Source: Paenibacillus selenitireducens
Lineage (GTDB): Bacteria > Bacillota > Bacilli > Paenibacillales > Paenibacillaceae
NCBI RefSeq assembly: GCF_002021565.1
Contig: NZ_MSZX01000005.1
Coordinates: 124,027-188,026, forward strand
Direction of reading: 5' to 3'
DNA: 64,000 nt
Position 1 is the first letter of the stretch; the number at the start of each line of letters is the position of its first letter. Shown in pieces: positions 15,256 to 23,078 of the stretch. Below the pieces are notes generated by a model. That model saw only the letters and a program-made list of their open reading frames with translations. It was not told where the DNA came from and did no database searches. Made by a program: the position numbers and the translations under genes.

Positions 15256-15342
15256 GTGGTACGATATCGTAAAGTCAATGCGGACAGGGAATATGCCATG
15301 CATGGACAGAAACACCGACGTAAAGAATGGGTGAGACAACAA

Positions 15343-15909
15343 GTGAGAGTGATATCAGGAACGGCGAAAGGCCGCCCCTTGAAAGCCGTGCCAGGCATGG
15401 GGACAAGACCGACGACAGATAAGGTAAAGGAAGCGGTATTCAGCATCATTGGGCCTTATTTTGATGGCGGACGTGTATTGGATTTGTTCGCGGGTACCGG
15501 AGGTCTTGGGATTGAAGCGTTAAGCCGTGGTGCGGAACGGGCTGTATTTGTAGATATGGACCCGAAGAGTATTGAAGTGATTCGCCAGAATCTAAAGACA
15601 GCGAAGCTAGAAAATCAAGCGGAGGTCTATCGCAATGAAGCGACCCGAGCCATCAAAGCATTGGAGAAGCGGGGGGGAGGGTTTGATCTTATTTTTCTGG
15701 ATCCGCCTTATAAAATGACCCAAGTGGATGAGATGATGATGGACTTAGCACAGCGTGGATTGGTACAGGATCAAGCCGTTATTATGGTAGAACATGACGC
15801 AGACCATACCTATCCCGAACAAGTGGGACCTTTCCGAAGTACGCGTGTAGCTCATTATGGGGAGACGACAATCTCCATATATCGATATGAGAAGGAGGAA
15901 CAAGCATGA
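15343..15909 (+). CDS. rsmD: 16S rRNA (guanine966-N2)-methyltransferase
   Basis: 188 residues from GTG 15343, where the family start VRVISGTAKG lies; ATG 15298 and GTG 15256 upstream are alternatives. SAM-binding motif DLFAGTGGLGIEALSRGA (about residue 47) and the catalytic DPPY in LIFLDPPYKM (about 125) show an N2-guanine methyltransferase. RsmD methylates G966 of 16S rRNA on the assembled 30S subunit. It overlaps coaD by 4 bases (ATGA), an arrangement conserved in Bacillales. Confidence 0.93.
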   Translation: MRVISGTAKGRPLKAVPGMGTRPTTDKVKEAVFSIIGPYFDGGRVLDLFAGTGGLGIEALSRGAERAVFVDMDPKSIEVIRQNLKTAKLENQAEVYRNEATRAIKALEKRGGGFDLIFLDPPYKMTQVDEMMMDLAQRGLVQDQAVIMVEHDADHTYPEQVGPFRSTRVAHYGETTISIYRYEKEEQA

Positions 15910-16415
15910 CTGATCATCAGACGCGAGTGACAAGGGTGGCTGTATACCCTGGCAGCTTTGATCCGATTACGCAAGGACACATGGACATCGTAGAGCGCGC
16001 AGCCAGACAATATGACAAATTAATTGTTGCTGTGCTGAATAATACAAGCAAAAACCCGTTGTTCACGCTTCAAGAACGCGTGGAGCTCATTCAACGGGTG
16101 ACCCAGCATCTTCCGAACGTGGAAGTGGACAGTTTTAGAGACTTGACGGTGAATTTCGTGAAATCGCGTCAAGCAGACGTGATTGTACGGGGGATCCGTT
16201 CGGTGACGGATTTCGAATATGAATTACAAATGGCATCCACCAATAATAAATTGGATGAATCCATTGAGACGATTTTTATGATGACAAATCCCAAGTACTC
16301 GTATTTAAGCTCAAGTATCGTCAAAGAAATAGCCCGTTTTCACGGGCCGGTTAACGATTTGGTTAGTCCGGAAGTGGAACAGGCGCTACGTGCGAAGTAT
16401 AGTCCATCGACGTAA
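15906..16415 (+). CDS. coaD: Phosphopantetheine adenylyltransferase
   Basis: 169 residues, ribosome site GAAGGAGG. The nucleotidyltransferase motif YPGSFDPITQGHMDIV (TxGH type) at residues 13-28 and the ISSTxxR-like YLSSSIVKEIA near 130 are present, as is RGIRSVTDFEYEL near 90. It transfers AMP from ATP to 4'-phosphopantetheine, the fourth step of CoA synthesis. CoA and 4'-phosphopantetheine feed the acyl carrier protein system encoded 10 kb downstream. Confidence 0.97.
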   Translation: MTDHQTRVTRVAVYPGSFDPITQGHMDIVERAARQYDKLIVAVLNNTSKNPLFTLQERVELIQRVTQHLPNVEVDSFRDLTVNFVKSRQADVIVRGIRSVTDFEYELQMASTNNKLDESIETIFMMTNPKYSYLSSSIVKEIARFHGPVNDLVSPEVEQALRAKYSPST

Positions 16416-16422
16416 GTGTGAG

Positions 16423-17658
16423 CTAAGAATGGCGACGTCGGAATAAGGAGAACATCCCAGAGCCCAACATGAGAAGGGCTAAAATTCCGATGAACCAGAT
16501 CGGCAGTACATACCAGGAGAACCAGCCTTGGAACTGTGTAAGCCAATGGGAAGTTGGTTCCTCAGCGGATGTCCAAGCTGGAAGCAAGGTTGGCATCACA
16601 CGTCCCATAAGCGACTGCAAGGGATTCCAACAAGCGAAGGTGATGATCATCGCCAAGATCGCATGCAAGAAGCGCGTAGCAATAAAGAAGATATGACTCA
16701 TATCGGTCGATTGGGTCATGCTGCGTACTTGTAAATGGGCGCATATACCGCTCCAGGCAAGAACGCCGCTCAAGAGTGCCATTTGAACCAGCGTAGACAA
16801 GGTTTGAATATGGCTGAAAGCGTAGGAGCCTAAATGGATCTCGAAGAAGCCTTGAACCCAATAAGATTCGATCGTAAAAGGAAGCAAGAAATGAAAGATC
16901 TTGGCGATTATGGAGAAAATCATCATGTAGCCGCCGATCATCATAAGTCTCTGGACAGCAGATGTCACCGCGTCTCCTAACAGCTTGCCAAATGTGCGCC
17001 CGTCGGATCGATGCGCTTCTTCGATGGCTCCAATAATCTGCTGCCAACGCCGCTTAGGCGCGTGGCTATTTGGGGACGATAAGGTCTGTACGGTTGTGTC
17101 GTCTGTCAGAAATGTCCTTGGAGGTCTGGGTGAAATGATGTGAAGGATGATACCGGTCAACAAGGCGGATCCCCAATGGAAAATACCTAGCAGGATGCCT
17201 GTCTGCGGCTGATGAAGAAAGCCTACGCCAACGACGACAACGATAAATACGGGGTTGCTTACATGGGAAAGAGCCAATAAGCGATGTGCTTCATGCCGTT
17301 CTAATGCTTGTTGATTCCGCAGCTTCGCTGTTGCTTCTGCACCCGCAGGATATCCAGCAGTCCAGCCGAGCGCAAGCGCCCACCCGCCAACACCGGGAAT
17401 ACCGAAGAGTCGTTTCATGACAGGGTCCAACAAGATACCTAGACCGTGAACGAAGCCGAAGGCGATCATCATCTCAGAAAGAACCAGAAACGGTAATAAG
17501 GCAGGGAAAATGAGCTTCCACCAAATGGAGAGTCCTTGAAGTGAAGCTTGAAAAGCTTGATCCGGATACAAAACGATACAAAATACAAGCAGTACGGCGC
17601 CAAAGCTGGAGATTAAAGTCAGCCAAGGGCTAGTTCGAATATTTTTGTTCAATAACAT
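16423..17658 (-). CDS. ylbJ: Sporulation integral membrane protein YlbJ
   Basis: 411 residues on the minus strand, start ATG 17658 with AGAGGTGG 7 bases before it. Many membrane segments, the nucleoside-recognition (Gate) type motif SIWWKLIFPALLPFLVLSEM near residue 45 and GWTAGYPAGAEATAKL near 115 identify YlbJ, a SpoVM/SpoIVA-independent sporulation protein needed for late spore development. It converges on coaD with only 7 bases between stops. Upstream frame extensions to 17718 lack a ribosome site. The ylbJ-ylbL divergent pair is conserved in this group. Confidence 0.92.
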   Translation of the reverse strand: MLLNKNIRTSPWLTLISSFGAVLLVFCIVLYPDQAFQASLQGLSIWWKLIFPALLPFLVLSEMMIAFGFVHGLGILLDPVMKRLFGIPGVGGWALALGWTAGYPAGAEATAKLRNQQALERHEAHRLLALSHVSNPVFIVVVVGVGFLHQPQTGILLGIFHWGSALLTGIILHIISPRPPRTFLTDDTTVQTLSSPNSHAPKRRWQQIIGAIEEAHRSDGRTFGKLLGDAVTSAVQRLMMIGGYMMIFSIIAKIFHFLLPFTIESYWVQGFFEIHLGSYAFSHIQTLSTLVQMALLSGVLAWSGICAHLQVRSMTQSTDMSHIFFIATRFLHAILAMIITFACWNPLQSLMGRVMPTLLPAWTSAEEPTSHWLTQFQGWFSWYVLPIWFIGILALLMLGSGMFSLFRRRHS

Positions 17659-17756
17659 AAGTTCCACCTCTTTGAGCATAAACAGGAATAGTACATGTCT
17701 ACGCCAAGAGACGAGCATTTAGACCTAGGCGTATGCCAACCGAAAGGGCGATGGGA

Positions 17757-18803
17757 ATGGATTCATATAATCGAAAAGCAGCCCGCAACAGCAATTTGAA
17801 GCTGCTGACTTACATGTTTGGACTAATTATTGTAATTTATGTTCTCGTGTTTTTACCAACGCCTTACGTCATTTATGAGCCGGGAAGTGCGGAAGATATC
17901 AAGCCGTTCGTGAGTGTGAAAAACGGGGACACCGAAGAAAAAGGGACATTTATGCTGACGACGGTGCTGCGTAAAAAAGCGAATGTTGCTTTAATGCTCG
18001 GTTCGGTGCTGGATAAAAATGAGCAGCTTGCCAAAGAAAATTTAGGCGGCAGAACAGAGCAGGAATATGCGACAGAACAGATTTTTAACATGAGCAATTC
18101 TCAGACAAATGCGATTGTATCCGCCTATGTTCATGCGAAAATTCCGTTTGATATCAAGATGGATAAACTTGTTATTATTTATAATAATCCAAAATTAGCG
18201 ACAAAAAATGATTTTCAGAGCGGGGATCAGCTGCTTAGTCTGGATGGCGTTACCTTCAAAGAGTATGACGAATTGATAAACTTGTTAAAAACGAAAAAGG
18301 TCGGCGATGTCCTGAAAGGAAAAGTGCTTCGGAACAAAAAAGAAACGGATGTAACCGTGGAACTGATCGCGTTGAAAGATGAAAAAGGAAATACGCGTCC
18401 GGGAATGGGCGTGAACTTTGGGATTGAACAGAAGGTTGTTCCACGCGACAGCGATAAGGAAATTGAATTTAAGTTGAAAGACATTGGTGGGCCATCTGCT
18501 GGTTTGATGTTCACGCTTGAATTATACAACCAATTAACGCCCGGGGATTTGAGCAAAGGATATCGTATTGCGGGTACAGGCACGATGAGCCCGGATGGAA
18601 CGGTTGGGCCTATTGGCGGGATTCCGCATAAAATTGTAGCTGCAGATCGGGAGAAAGCCGATATTTTCTTCGCTCCAGCCCAGAATTATGATGAAGCGAA
18701 AAAGAAATACGATACCATGAAGACGGACATGAAGCTTGTTAAAGTTTCCACGGTAGACGAGGCATTGAAGTATCTTGAAGCGTTACCTGTGAAAGGGAAA
18801 TAA
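17757..18803 (+). CDS. ylbL: Membrane-anchored PDZ/Lon-type serine protease (SepM/YlbL family)
   Basis: 348 residues; ATG 17757 is best placed behind AAAGGG (ATG 17733 and 17751 are alternatives). One N-terminal membrane helix (about 18-38), then LPTPYVIYEPGSAEDI, a PDZ domain (about 140-210) and a C-terminal Lon-type protease domain with catalytic Ser in GGPSAGLMF (about 250) and Lys in GGIPHKIVA (about 292). In B. subtilis YlbL takes part in degrading the division inhibitor YneA after DNA damage. Divergent from ylbJ. Confidence 0.92.
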   Translation: MDSYNRKAARNSNLKLLTYMFGLIIVIYVLVFLPTPYVIYEPGSAEDIKPFVSVKNGDTEEKGTFMLTTVLRKKANVALMLGSVLDKNEQLAKENLGGRTEQEYATEQIFNMSNSQTNAIVSAYVHAKIPFDIKMDKLVIIYNNPKLATKNDFQSGDQLLSLDGVTFKEYDELINLLKTKKVGDVLKGKVLRNKKETDVTVELIALKDEKGNTRPGMGVNFGIEQKVVPRDSDKEIEFKLKDIGGPSAGLMFTLELYNQLTPGDLSKGYRIAGTGTMSPDGTVGPIGGIPHKIVAADREKADIFFAPAQNYDEAKKKYDTMKTDMKLVKVSTVDEALKYLEALPVKGK

Positions 18804-19218
18804 CAAAAACTGTCAGGGGAAATCTGGTCAAGCCCCAATTTTGTATACTTTGAAAAAAAGCCCTAAGCAGCAGATCACCGGACGATTCTTTATTGTGTAA
18901 ACCTATAGCATTAATCCTAAACGGTTAGCTACTTGGGGTTTATACACAGACTGCGAATTCTTGATGAATGATTAAGCTCGCGGACATGAGAGACCTTATT
19001 GTGTGCTATGCTCACAGATTAGCTGCGTTTGCGGACAGAGAGTCCCTTATTCCATGCTAATCATGAGTATATAGCTTATGTTTAGCATGATAAGGTCTCC
19101 TGAGTCCGTTCACCTTGCATTTTGGGTGCTTTTTGCACAATTAAGGCTCCTGAGTCCGTTCATTTTTCGCTCTGTATTGAGGCATCCGAAGATGAGCGAC
19201 CGCGATTAGAAGTAGGTT
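18804..19218. repeat. Gene-free stretch with four copies of a 20-bp intergenic repeat
   Basis: Two units in one orientation, CGGACATGAGAGACCTTATT (18981-19000) and CGGACAGAGAGTCCCTTATT (19032-19051), face two inverted units, GATAAGGTCTCCTGAGTCCG (19089-19108) and AATTAAGGCTCCTGAGTCCG (19139-19158). They can form alternative stem-loops. No open frame of quality crosses the stretch. Its last 33 bases (19186-19218) belong to a second repeat also found at 49467-49499. Confidence 0.75.
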
Positions 19219-19220
19219 TT
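19186..19220. repeat. Half copy of the GAAGATGAGCG palindromic repeat
   Basis: CCGAAGATGAGCGACCGCG followed by ATTAGAAGTAGGTTTT nearly matches 49467-49499. Here the partner arm is missing, so no complete hairpin forms. It touches the stop codon of the minus-strand tmcAL gene and may once have been its terminator. Confidence 0.65.
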
Positions 19221-20490
19221 AGATTAGATATCGAATCGGCGGTTCATAATAGTCTCGAAACAAGGCGCGTGCAGGATTCGCTTGATTGTGGTAAGCTGAA
19301 GCATAAATTGCTGTTGCACGTAAATCGAATCCAAAGTATGGATGTTCAGATACGGATGCATCAGGCGCGTTCGTAATCACGGGAAGTTTCGCTTTCTTCT
19401 TCATTTCTTTCAACAAGGCTTGTCCTCGGGTGGAGAAGCCGAGAACCCGGATATACGATACGCCATGCTGAAGCTTATCTGGTGTTAATTCAGCCTTGGG
19501 ATGATTCAACAATAAATGAGTAAGCGTTCGCTGCAATTTAGTTCGCGTGTAACGTTTGGTTTTGAGCGTGTCGAGCAGGTCTCCCACCGTTAGGGCTGGA
19601 AGGGATGGCAAGGATTGCAGAATACGCTGCTCCAGTCCTTCGGTTACTTCGTGATGCGATGCAAGTGCGGCTGCATCTTGCTGGAGTAAGGTATGGAACA
19701 AGGGAGCGGCATAATTCTCCCAAGTGATCGGACCGCGCCCAGCTTCCCATTCCCGTTGCAGAATCTGCAAGGTGGAAGAGGGCACGAAAGGTGCGAGCGG
19801 CGCAAGGTCGCCGTTGTTCTCTGTAAGCAAGCGGCGCAGTGCCGTTGCGCTTGCGATCTGCGCATCTGTGATGCGCTGCTCGTGGTAGCCGGCGACATGC
19901 CTGGCTACCGTCAAGGGCACGATATCGCTCTGCAGGCGCAGCAGCGCGATGAGATAGTGCAGCCCCAACGAATTGTTGGGCTGCTTGAGCAAGGCGGCGA
20001 GCGCTTCCGCATCGCCGCCAAGGGACGCCGCCTGGGCGGCGTATTGCCCGGCCGCTGCCGCGAACGCGGCCGGGTAGCTCGCGCCGCGGCGGAGCTCGGC
20101 GCGCACGGCGTCGCCGAGCCCGGCGGGCTCGCGGTGCAGCAGCTGCGCGAGCTGCTGCAAGAGCGACAGCTCGCCATGCTCGCTGCCGAAGCACAGCGCG
20201 TCTACGACGCCTGTTGCGTCCAGCAGGCTTACTGCGCCGTAGGCGAACCATTCGGCGGGTTGCACTGCATACGCCGTCGGGAGCTCGATGACCATATCGA
20301 CGCCCATGGCAAGCGCCATTTCGGCACGTGCCCATTTGTCGACAATCGCGGGTTCACCTCTCTGCAGAAAATGTCCGCTCATGACAGCGACGACAGCATC
20401 AGCCTCGGATTTGATTTTCGATTGCTGGAAATGATAGAGATGACCGTTATGTAACGGGTTATATTCAACAACGATTCCAACGGTTTTCAC
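19219..20490 (-). CDS. tmcAL: tRNA(Met) cytidine acetate ligase TmcAL
   Basis: 423 residues (YlbM). The opening GIVVEYNPLHNGHLYHFQQS holds the HNGH nucleotidyltransferase site; MSGHFLQRGEPAIVDKWARA follows near 37. TmcAL activates acetate with ATP and acetylates C34 of elongator tRNA(Met). The middle (residues about 100-190, positions 19920-20190) is Ala/Leu/Arg-rich and has far higher GC and GC3 than the rest of the gene while the frame stays open. The start lies 109 bases from the divergent ylbN; the promoter at 20544-20573 serves ylbN only. Confidence 0.93.
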   Translation of the reverse strand: MKTVGIVVEYNPLHNGHLYHFQQSKIKSEADAVVAVMSGHFLQRGEPAIVDKWARAEMALAMGVDMVIELPTAYAVQPAEWFAYGAVSLLDATGVVDALCFGSEHGELSLLQQLAQLLHREPAGLGDAVRAELRRGASYPAAFAAAAGQYAAQAASLGGDAEALAALLKQPNNSLGLHYLIALLRLQSDIVPLTVARHVAGYHEQRITDAQIASATALRRLLTENNGDLAPLAPFVPSSTLQILQREWEAGRGPITWENYAAPLFHTLLQQDAAALASHHEVTEGLEQRILQSLPSLPALTVGDLLDTLKTKRYTRTKLQRTLTHLLLNHPKAELTPDKLQHGVSYIRVLGFSTRGQALLKEMKKKAKLPVITNAPDASVSEHPYFGFDLRATAIYASAYHNQANPARALFRDYYEPPIRYLI

Positions 20491-20543
20491 CGATTTTCAT
20501 CCTTTCGGGTCTTAGTTAAAGATGTTAGACTTACTATAACATG

Positions 20544-20573
20544 TTGACAAAACCCTAGTAAAATCGATATAAT
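20544..20573 (+). promoter_or_regulatory. Promoter of ylbN-rpmF
   Basis: Perfect TTGACA (20544-20549), 18-base spacer and perfect TATAAT (20568-20573), 27 bases before the ylbN start codon. A strong housekeeping promoter fitting a ribosomal protein operon. Confidence 0.85.
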
Positions 20574-20599
20574 AATTTTTGTTTGTTTGGAGTGATGTT

Positions 20600-21112
20600 A
20601 TGTACTTAAATTTTCGTGAACTCATGTCAAAAGATACGGCAGTAAACTTCCATCAATCCATCAATTTGAACCGAATCATCGAAGGACGACAAGATATTAC
20701 ATATATCAGTCCGGTGAAGGTTGACTTAGAAGCACGTCCTGTGTTGGGCGGAGTCATTGATGTACAAGGAGAGTTAACCGCAGAGTTGAAGATGCAATGT
20801 TCGCGTTGCCTCACTCCGGTAACGAAAAACTACGTCATTCCGTTCCATGAACGGTTCAAACTAGCGGAATCTCCTGAGGAGATGAACGAAGACGAAGATA
20901 TTACGGTCGTCACGGAAGAGAAGATTAATCTCGAGTCGTATGTGGAAGAGGAAATGTACATGAGCCTTCCATATGCTCCGTTATGTATTGAGGATTGCAA
21001 GGGATTATGTCCGACCTGCGGAATCAACCGGAACGAACAGCCTTGCGGTTGTTCCAACGAGAAGATTGATCCGCGGCTTGCCGCGCTAAAGGATTTCTTC
21101 AAGCAAGATTAA
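20600..21112 (+). CDS. ylbN: DUF177/YceD-type protein
   Basis: 170 residues from ATG 20600 (GGAG 7 bases before). Contains the family signature ELTAELKMQCSRCLTPV near residue 60 and a C-terminal zinc-binding PLCIEDCKGLCPTCGINRN near 130 with four Cys. The family is almost always directly upstream of rpmF; it has been tied to 23S rRNA accumulation in plants and bacteria. The TTG at 20579 is an unlikely start. Confidence 0.9.
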   Translation: MYLNFRELMSKDTAVNFHQSINLNRIIEGRQDITYISPVKVDLEARPVLGGVIDVQGELTAELKMQCSRCLTPVTKNYVIPFHERFKLAESPEEMNEDEDITVVTEEKINLESYVEEEMYMSLPYAPLCIEDCKGLCPTCGINRNEQPCGCSNEKIDPRLAALKDFFKQD

Positions 21113-21175
21113 TCTGATTGGCGCGTAACAGTAACGTTAGAACAGAATGTAATTTTGGTAAGGAGGTGGGAACAC

Positions 21176-21349
21176 ATGGCAGTACCTCAAAGAAGAACGT
21201 CCAAAACACGTCGTGACAAACGTCGTACTCACTTTAAATTGGCGGTACCTGGAATGGTAAAATGTGAACAATGCGGAGAGTTAAAACTAGCTCACCACGT
21301 TTGCAAAGTTTGCGGAACTTACAAAGCAAGAGAAATCATCAAGCAATAA
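21176..21349 (+). CDS. rpmF: 50S ribosomal protein L32
   Basis: 57 residues starting [17 protein letters not shown], with AAGGAGGTGGG at 21160-21170. Zinc-binding CEQC and CKVC pairs (residues about 29 and 42) show the C+ form of L32. The frame is open to 21155, but MAVPQ is the family start. Confidence 0.97.
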   Translation: MAVPQRRTSKTRRDKRRTHFKLAVPGMVKCEQCGELKLAHHVCKVCGTYKAREIIKQ

Positions 21350-21360
21350 CAACGCATAAG

Positions 21361-21396
21361 TAGTACTTCATCGAAAGATGAGGTGCTATTTTTTTT
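21361..21396 (+). terminator. Terminator after rpmF
   Basis: Twelve-bp stem TAGTACTTCATC/GATGAGGTGCTA with GAAA tetraloop followed by eight T. Confidence 0.92.
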
Positions 21397-21441
21397 GCCC
21401 AAAAGCTTTCTTTTTCGGTTCGAATTCACTATACTATTACC

Positions 21442-21457
21442 TAGTACCTGGTTCTAA
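21442..21457. promoter_or_regulatory. FapR operator before fapR
   Basis: TAGTACCTGGTTCTAA is a near match to the FapR operator core TTAGTACCTGGTACTAA. It lies just downstream of a TATACT -10 box (21430-21435; the -35 is weak), where a bound repressor would block initiation. FapR releases DNA when it binds malonyl-CoA, so fapR-plsX and the genes downstream should rise when malonyl-CoA accumulates. Confidence 0.8.
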
Positions 21458-21491
21458 AAAAGGGAACTAGTATGAAAGGCGGTATAAACCT

Positions 21492-22085
21492 ATCGAACGT
21501 TTACCTAAGAGACAGCGGCAGCAGTTGCTCGTGAAGATCATTGAAGAGAATCCGTTCGTGACGGATCAAGAGCTGACTCGCCAGCTGAAAGTAAGCATAC
21601 AGACGATTCGATTGGATCGCATGGAACTCGCCATTCCGGAACTGCGCGAACGTCTGAAGATGATGGCAGAACGCTCCTATGACCAAGTTCGCTCTTTGCC
21701 TTTACATGAGGTGATAGGGGATATCGTAGATTTGCAGCTCGATCGCAGCGGCATATCCATCTTTGAAATTAAACCTGAGCATGTGTTCTCCCGAACGATG
21801 ATTGCTCGCGGACATCATATATTTGCACAAGCGAATTCATTAGCAGTTGCGGTGATAAATGAAGAGATTGCCTTAACGGCCTCGGCAGATATACGTTTTA
21901 TCCGTTCCGTTCATTTAGGTGAGAAATGTATTGCGAAGGCTTATGTGCGTTCCATTTCTGGACAGAAGGGAAAGGCTAAGGTTGAAGTCTTCTCTTACGT
22001 AGGAGAGGAAATGGTATTCCAAGGCAACTTTATTATATATCGAACCACGCATGAAGCGAACATCGAGGGAGGGAACGAATCATGA
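21492..22085 (+). CDS. fapR: FapR, malonyl-CoA-sensing repressor of fatty acid synthesis; apparent AUC start
   Basis: About 197 residues. N-terminal DeoR-type helix-turn-helix (TDQELTRQLKVSIQTIRLDR, about 25-45) and a C-terminal hot-dog effector domain. In this frame a stop lies at 21468-21470 and there is no ATG, GTG or TTG before TTG 21525, which would cut off the conserved ERLPKRQRQQLL start and has no ribosome site. ATC at 21492-21494 sits exactly where homologues have Met before ERLPK and has AAAGGCGG 9 bases upstream. ATG 21472 is out of frame. So an AUC start or a sequence error is likely. The gene overlaps plsX by 4 bases. Confidence 0.9.
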   Translation: MERLPKRQRQQLLVKIIEENPFVTDQELTRQLKVSIQTIRLDRMELAIPELRERLKMMAERSYDQVRSLPLHEVIGDIVDLQLDRSGISIFEIKPEHVFSRTMIARGHHIFAQANSLAVAVINEEIALTASADIRFIRSVHLGEKCIAKAYVRSISGQKGKAKVEVFSYVGEEMVFQGNFIIYRTTHEANIEGGNES

Positions 22086-23068
22086 AGATCGCCATAGATG
22101 CAATGGGTGGGGATCATGCTCCGGCTTCGAACGTGGAAGGTGCAATCATCGCGGCGCAAACATGGAGTGATATTGACATCATTCTCGTTGGTGATGCGGC
22201 TCAGATTGAACCGCTAGTGACGGTGAAATTGGGTAACTTACATATTCATCATTGTACGGAGGTTATTGGTCCGGAAGATGAGCCTGTGAAGGCCGTTCGA
22301 CGGAAGAAGGATGCATCCATGGTCGTTGCAGGGCGCTTGGTCCGTGAGGGACAAGCTGACGCCATGATCTCTGCAGGAAATACAGGAGCATTAATGACGA
22401 CTGGATTATTAATCGTCGGCCGTATGGAAGGGATTGAACGGCCTGCTCTGGCGCCTATGCTTCCTACGATGGATGAAGTAGGGGTGTTGGCCCTTGACTT
22501 AGGCGCGAACATGGATGCGAAACCTGAGCATTTGGTACAATATGCGATAATGGCAAGTGTCTATCGCTCGAAGGTACATGGCATGAACAATCCGCGTGTG
22601 GGTCTGTTGAATGTCGGTACGGAAGCGATGAAAGGGAATGAGTTAACGAAAGCAACGTATCCGCTCTTGGAGGAAGCTCCAATCAAGTTCGTCGGGAATG
22701 TGGAATCCCGTGATGTGTTGGAGCGGAACTGTGACGTCCTTGTATGTGACGGTTTTGTTGGGAACATCTTACTGAAGACGCTGGAGGGGACAGCGGGATC
22801 GTTATTGTCTGTCTTGAAGCGAGAATTTACGAAGAATGTGTTCACGAAATTAGCAGCGGCCATCATGATGCCAGGCTTGAAAGGTCTGAAGAAAACGATG
22901 GATTACAAAGAGCACGGCGGTGCCCCTTTGTTAGGTCTGAACGGTCTTGTGATCAAAGCGCATGGTTCTTCCGATGCAAATGCCGTGAAGAATGCCGTGC
23001 GTCAGGCGAGAGTAGCGATTCAGAATCAATTGATCCAGACGATCTCAGCGGAAATTAGCAGGAAGTGA
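22082..23068 (+). CDS. plsX: Phosphate acyltransferase PlsX
   Basis: 328 residues, ribosome site GAGGGAGGG. The opening KIAIDAMGGDHAP and the motifs DAMISAGNTGALMTTGL (about 98) and GNELTKATYPLL are diagnostic. PlsX makes acyl-phosphate from acyl-ACP for PlsY at the membrane, the first step of phospholipid synthesis. It is coupled to fapR (ATGA) and followed by fabH after 10 bases, the usual FapR-controlled order. Confidence 0.96.
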   Translation: MKIAIDAMGGDHAPASNVEGAIIAAQTWSDIDIILVGDAAQIEPLVTVKLGNLHIHHCTEVIGPEDEPVKAVRRKKDASMVVAGRLVREGQADAMISAGNTGALMTTGLLIVGRMEGIERPALAPMLPTMDEVGVLALDLGANMDAKPEHLVQYAIMASVYRSKVHGMNNPRVGLLNVGTEAMKGNELTKATYPLLEEAPIKFVGNVESRDVLERNCDVLVCDGFVGNILLKTLEGTAGSLLSVLKREFTKNVFTKLAAAIMMPGLKGLKKTMDYKEHGGAPLLGLNGLVIKAHGSSDANAVKNAVRQARVAIQNQLIQTISAEISRK

Positions 23069-23078
23069 GTGTTGTAGA

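Noticed and set aside
19538-20454. Alternate-frame ORFs of 84-265 codons over tmcAL
   Set aside because: They fall over the GC-rich block of tmcAL, consist of Arg/Ala-rich sequence and match no family.
21472-21524. ATG 21472 as fapR start
   Set aside because: It is out of frame with FapR by two bases and would need a frameshift; the family start lies at 21492 in the correct frame.
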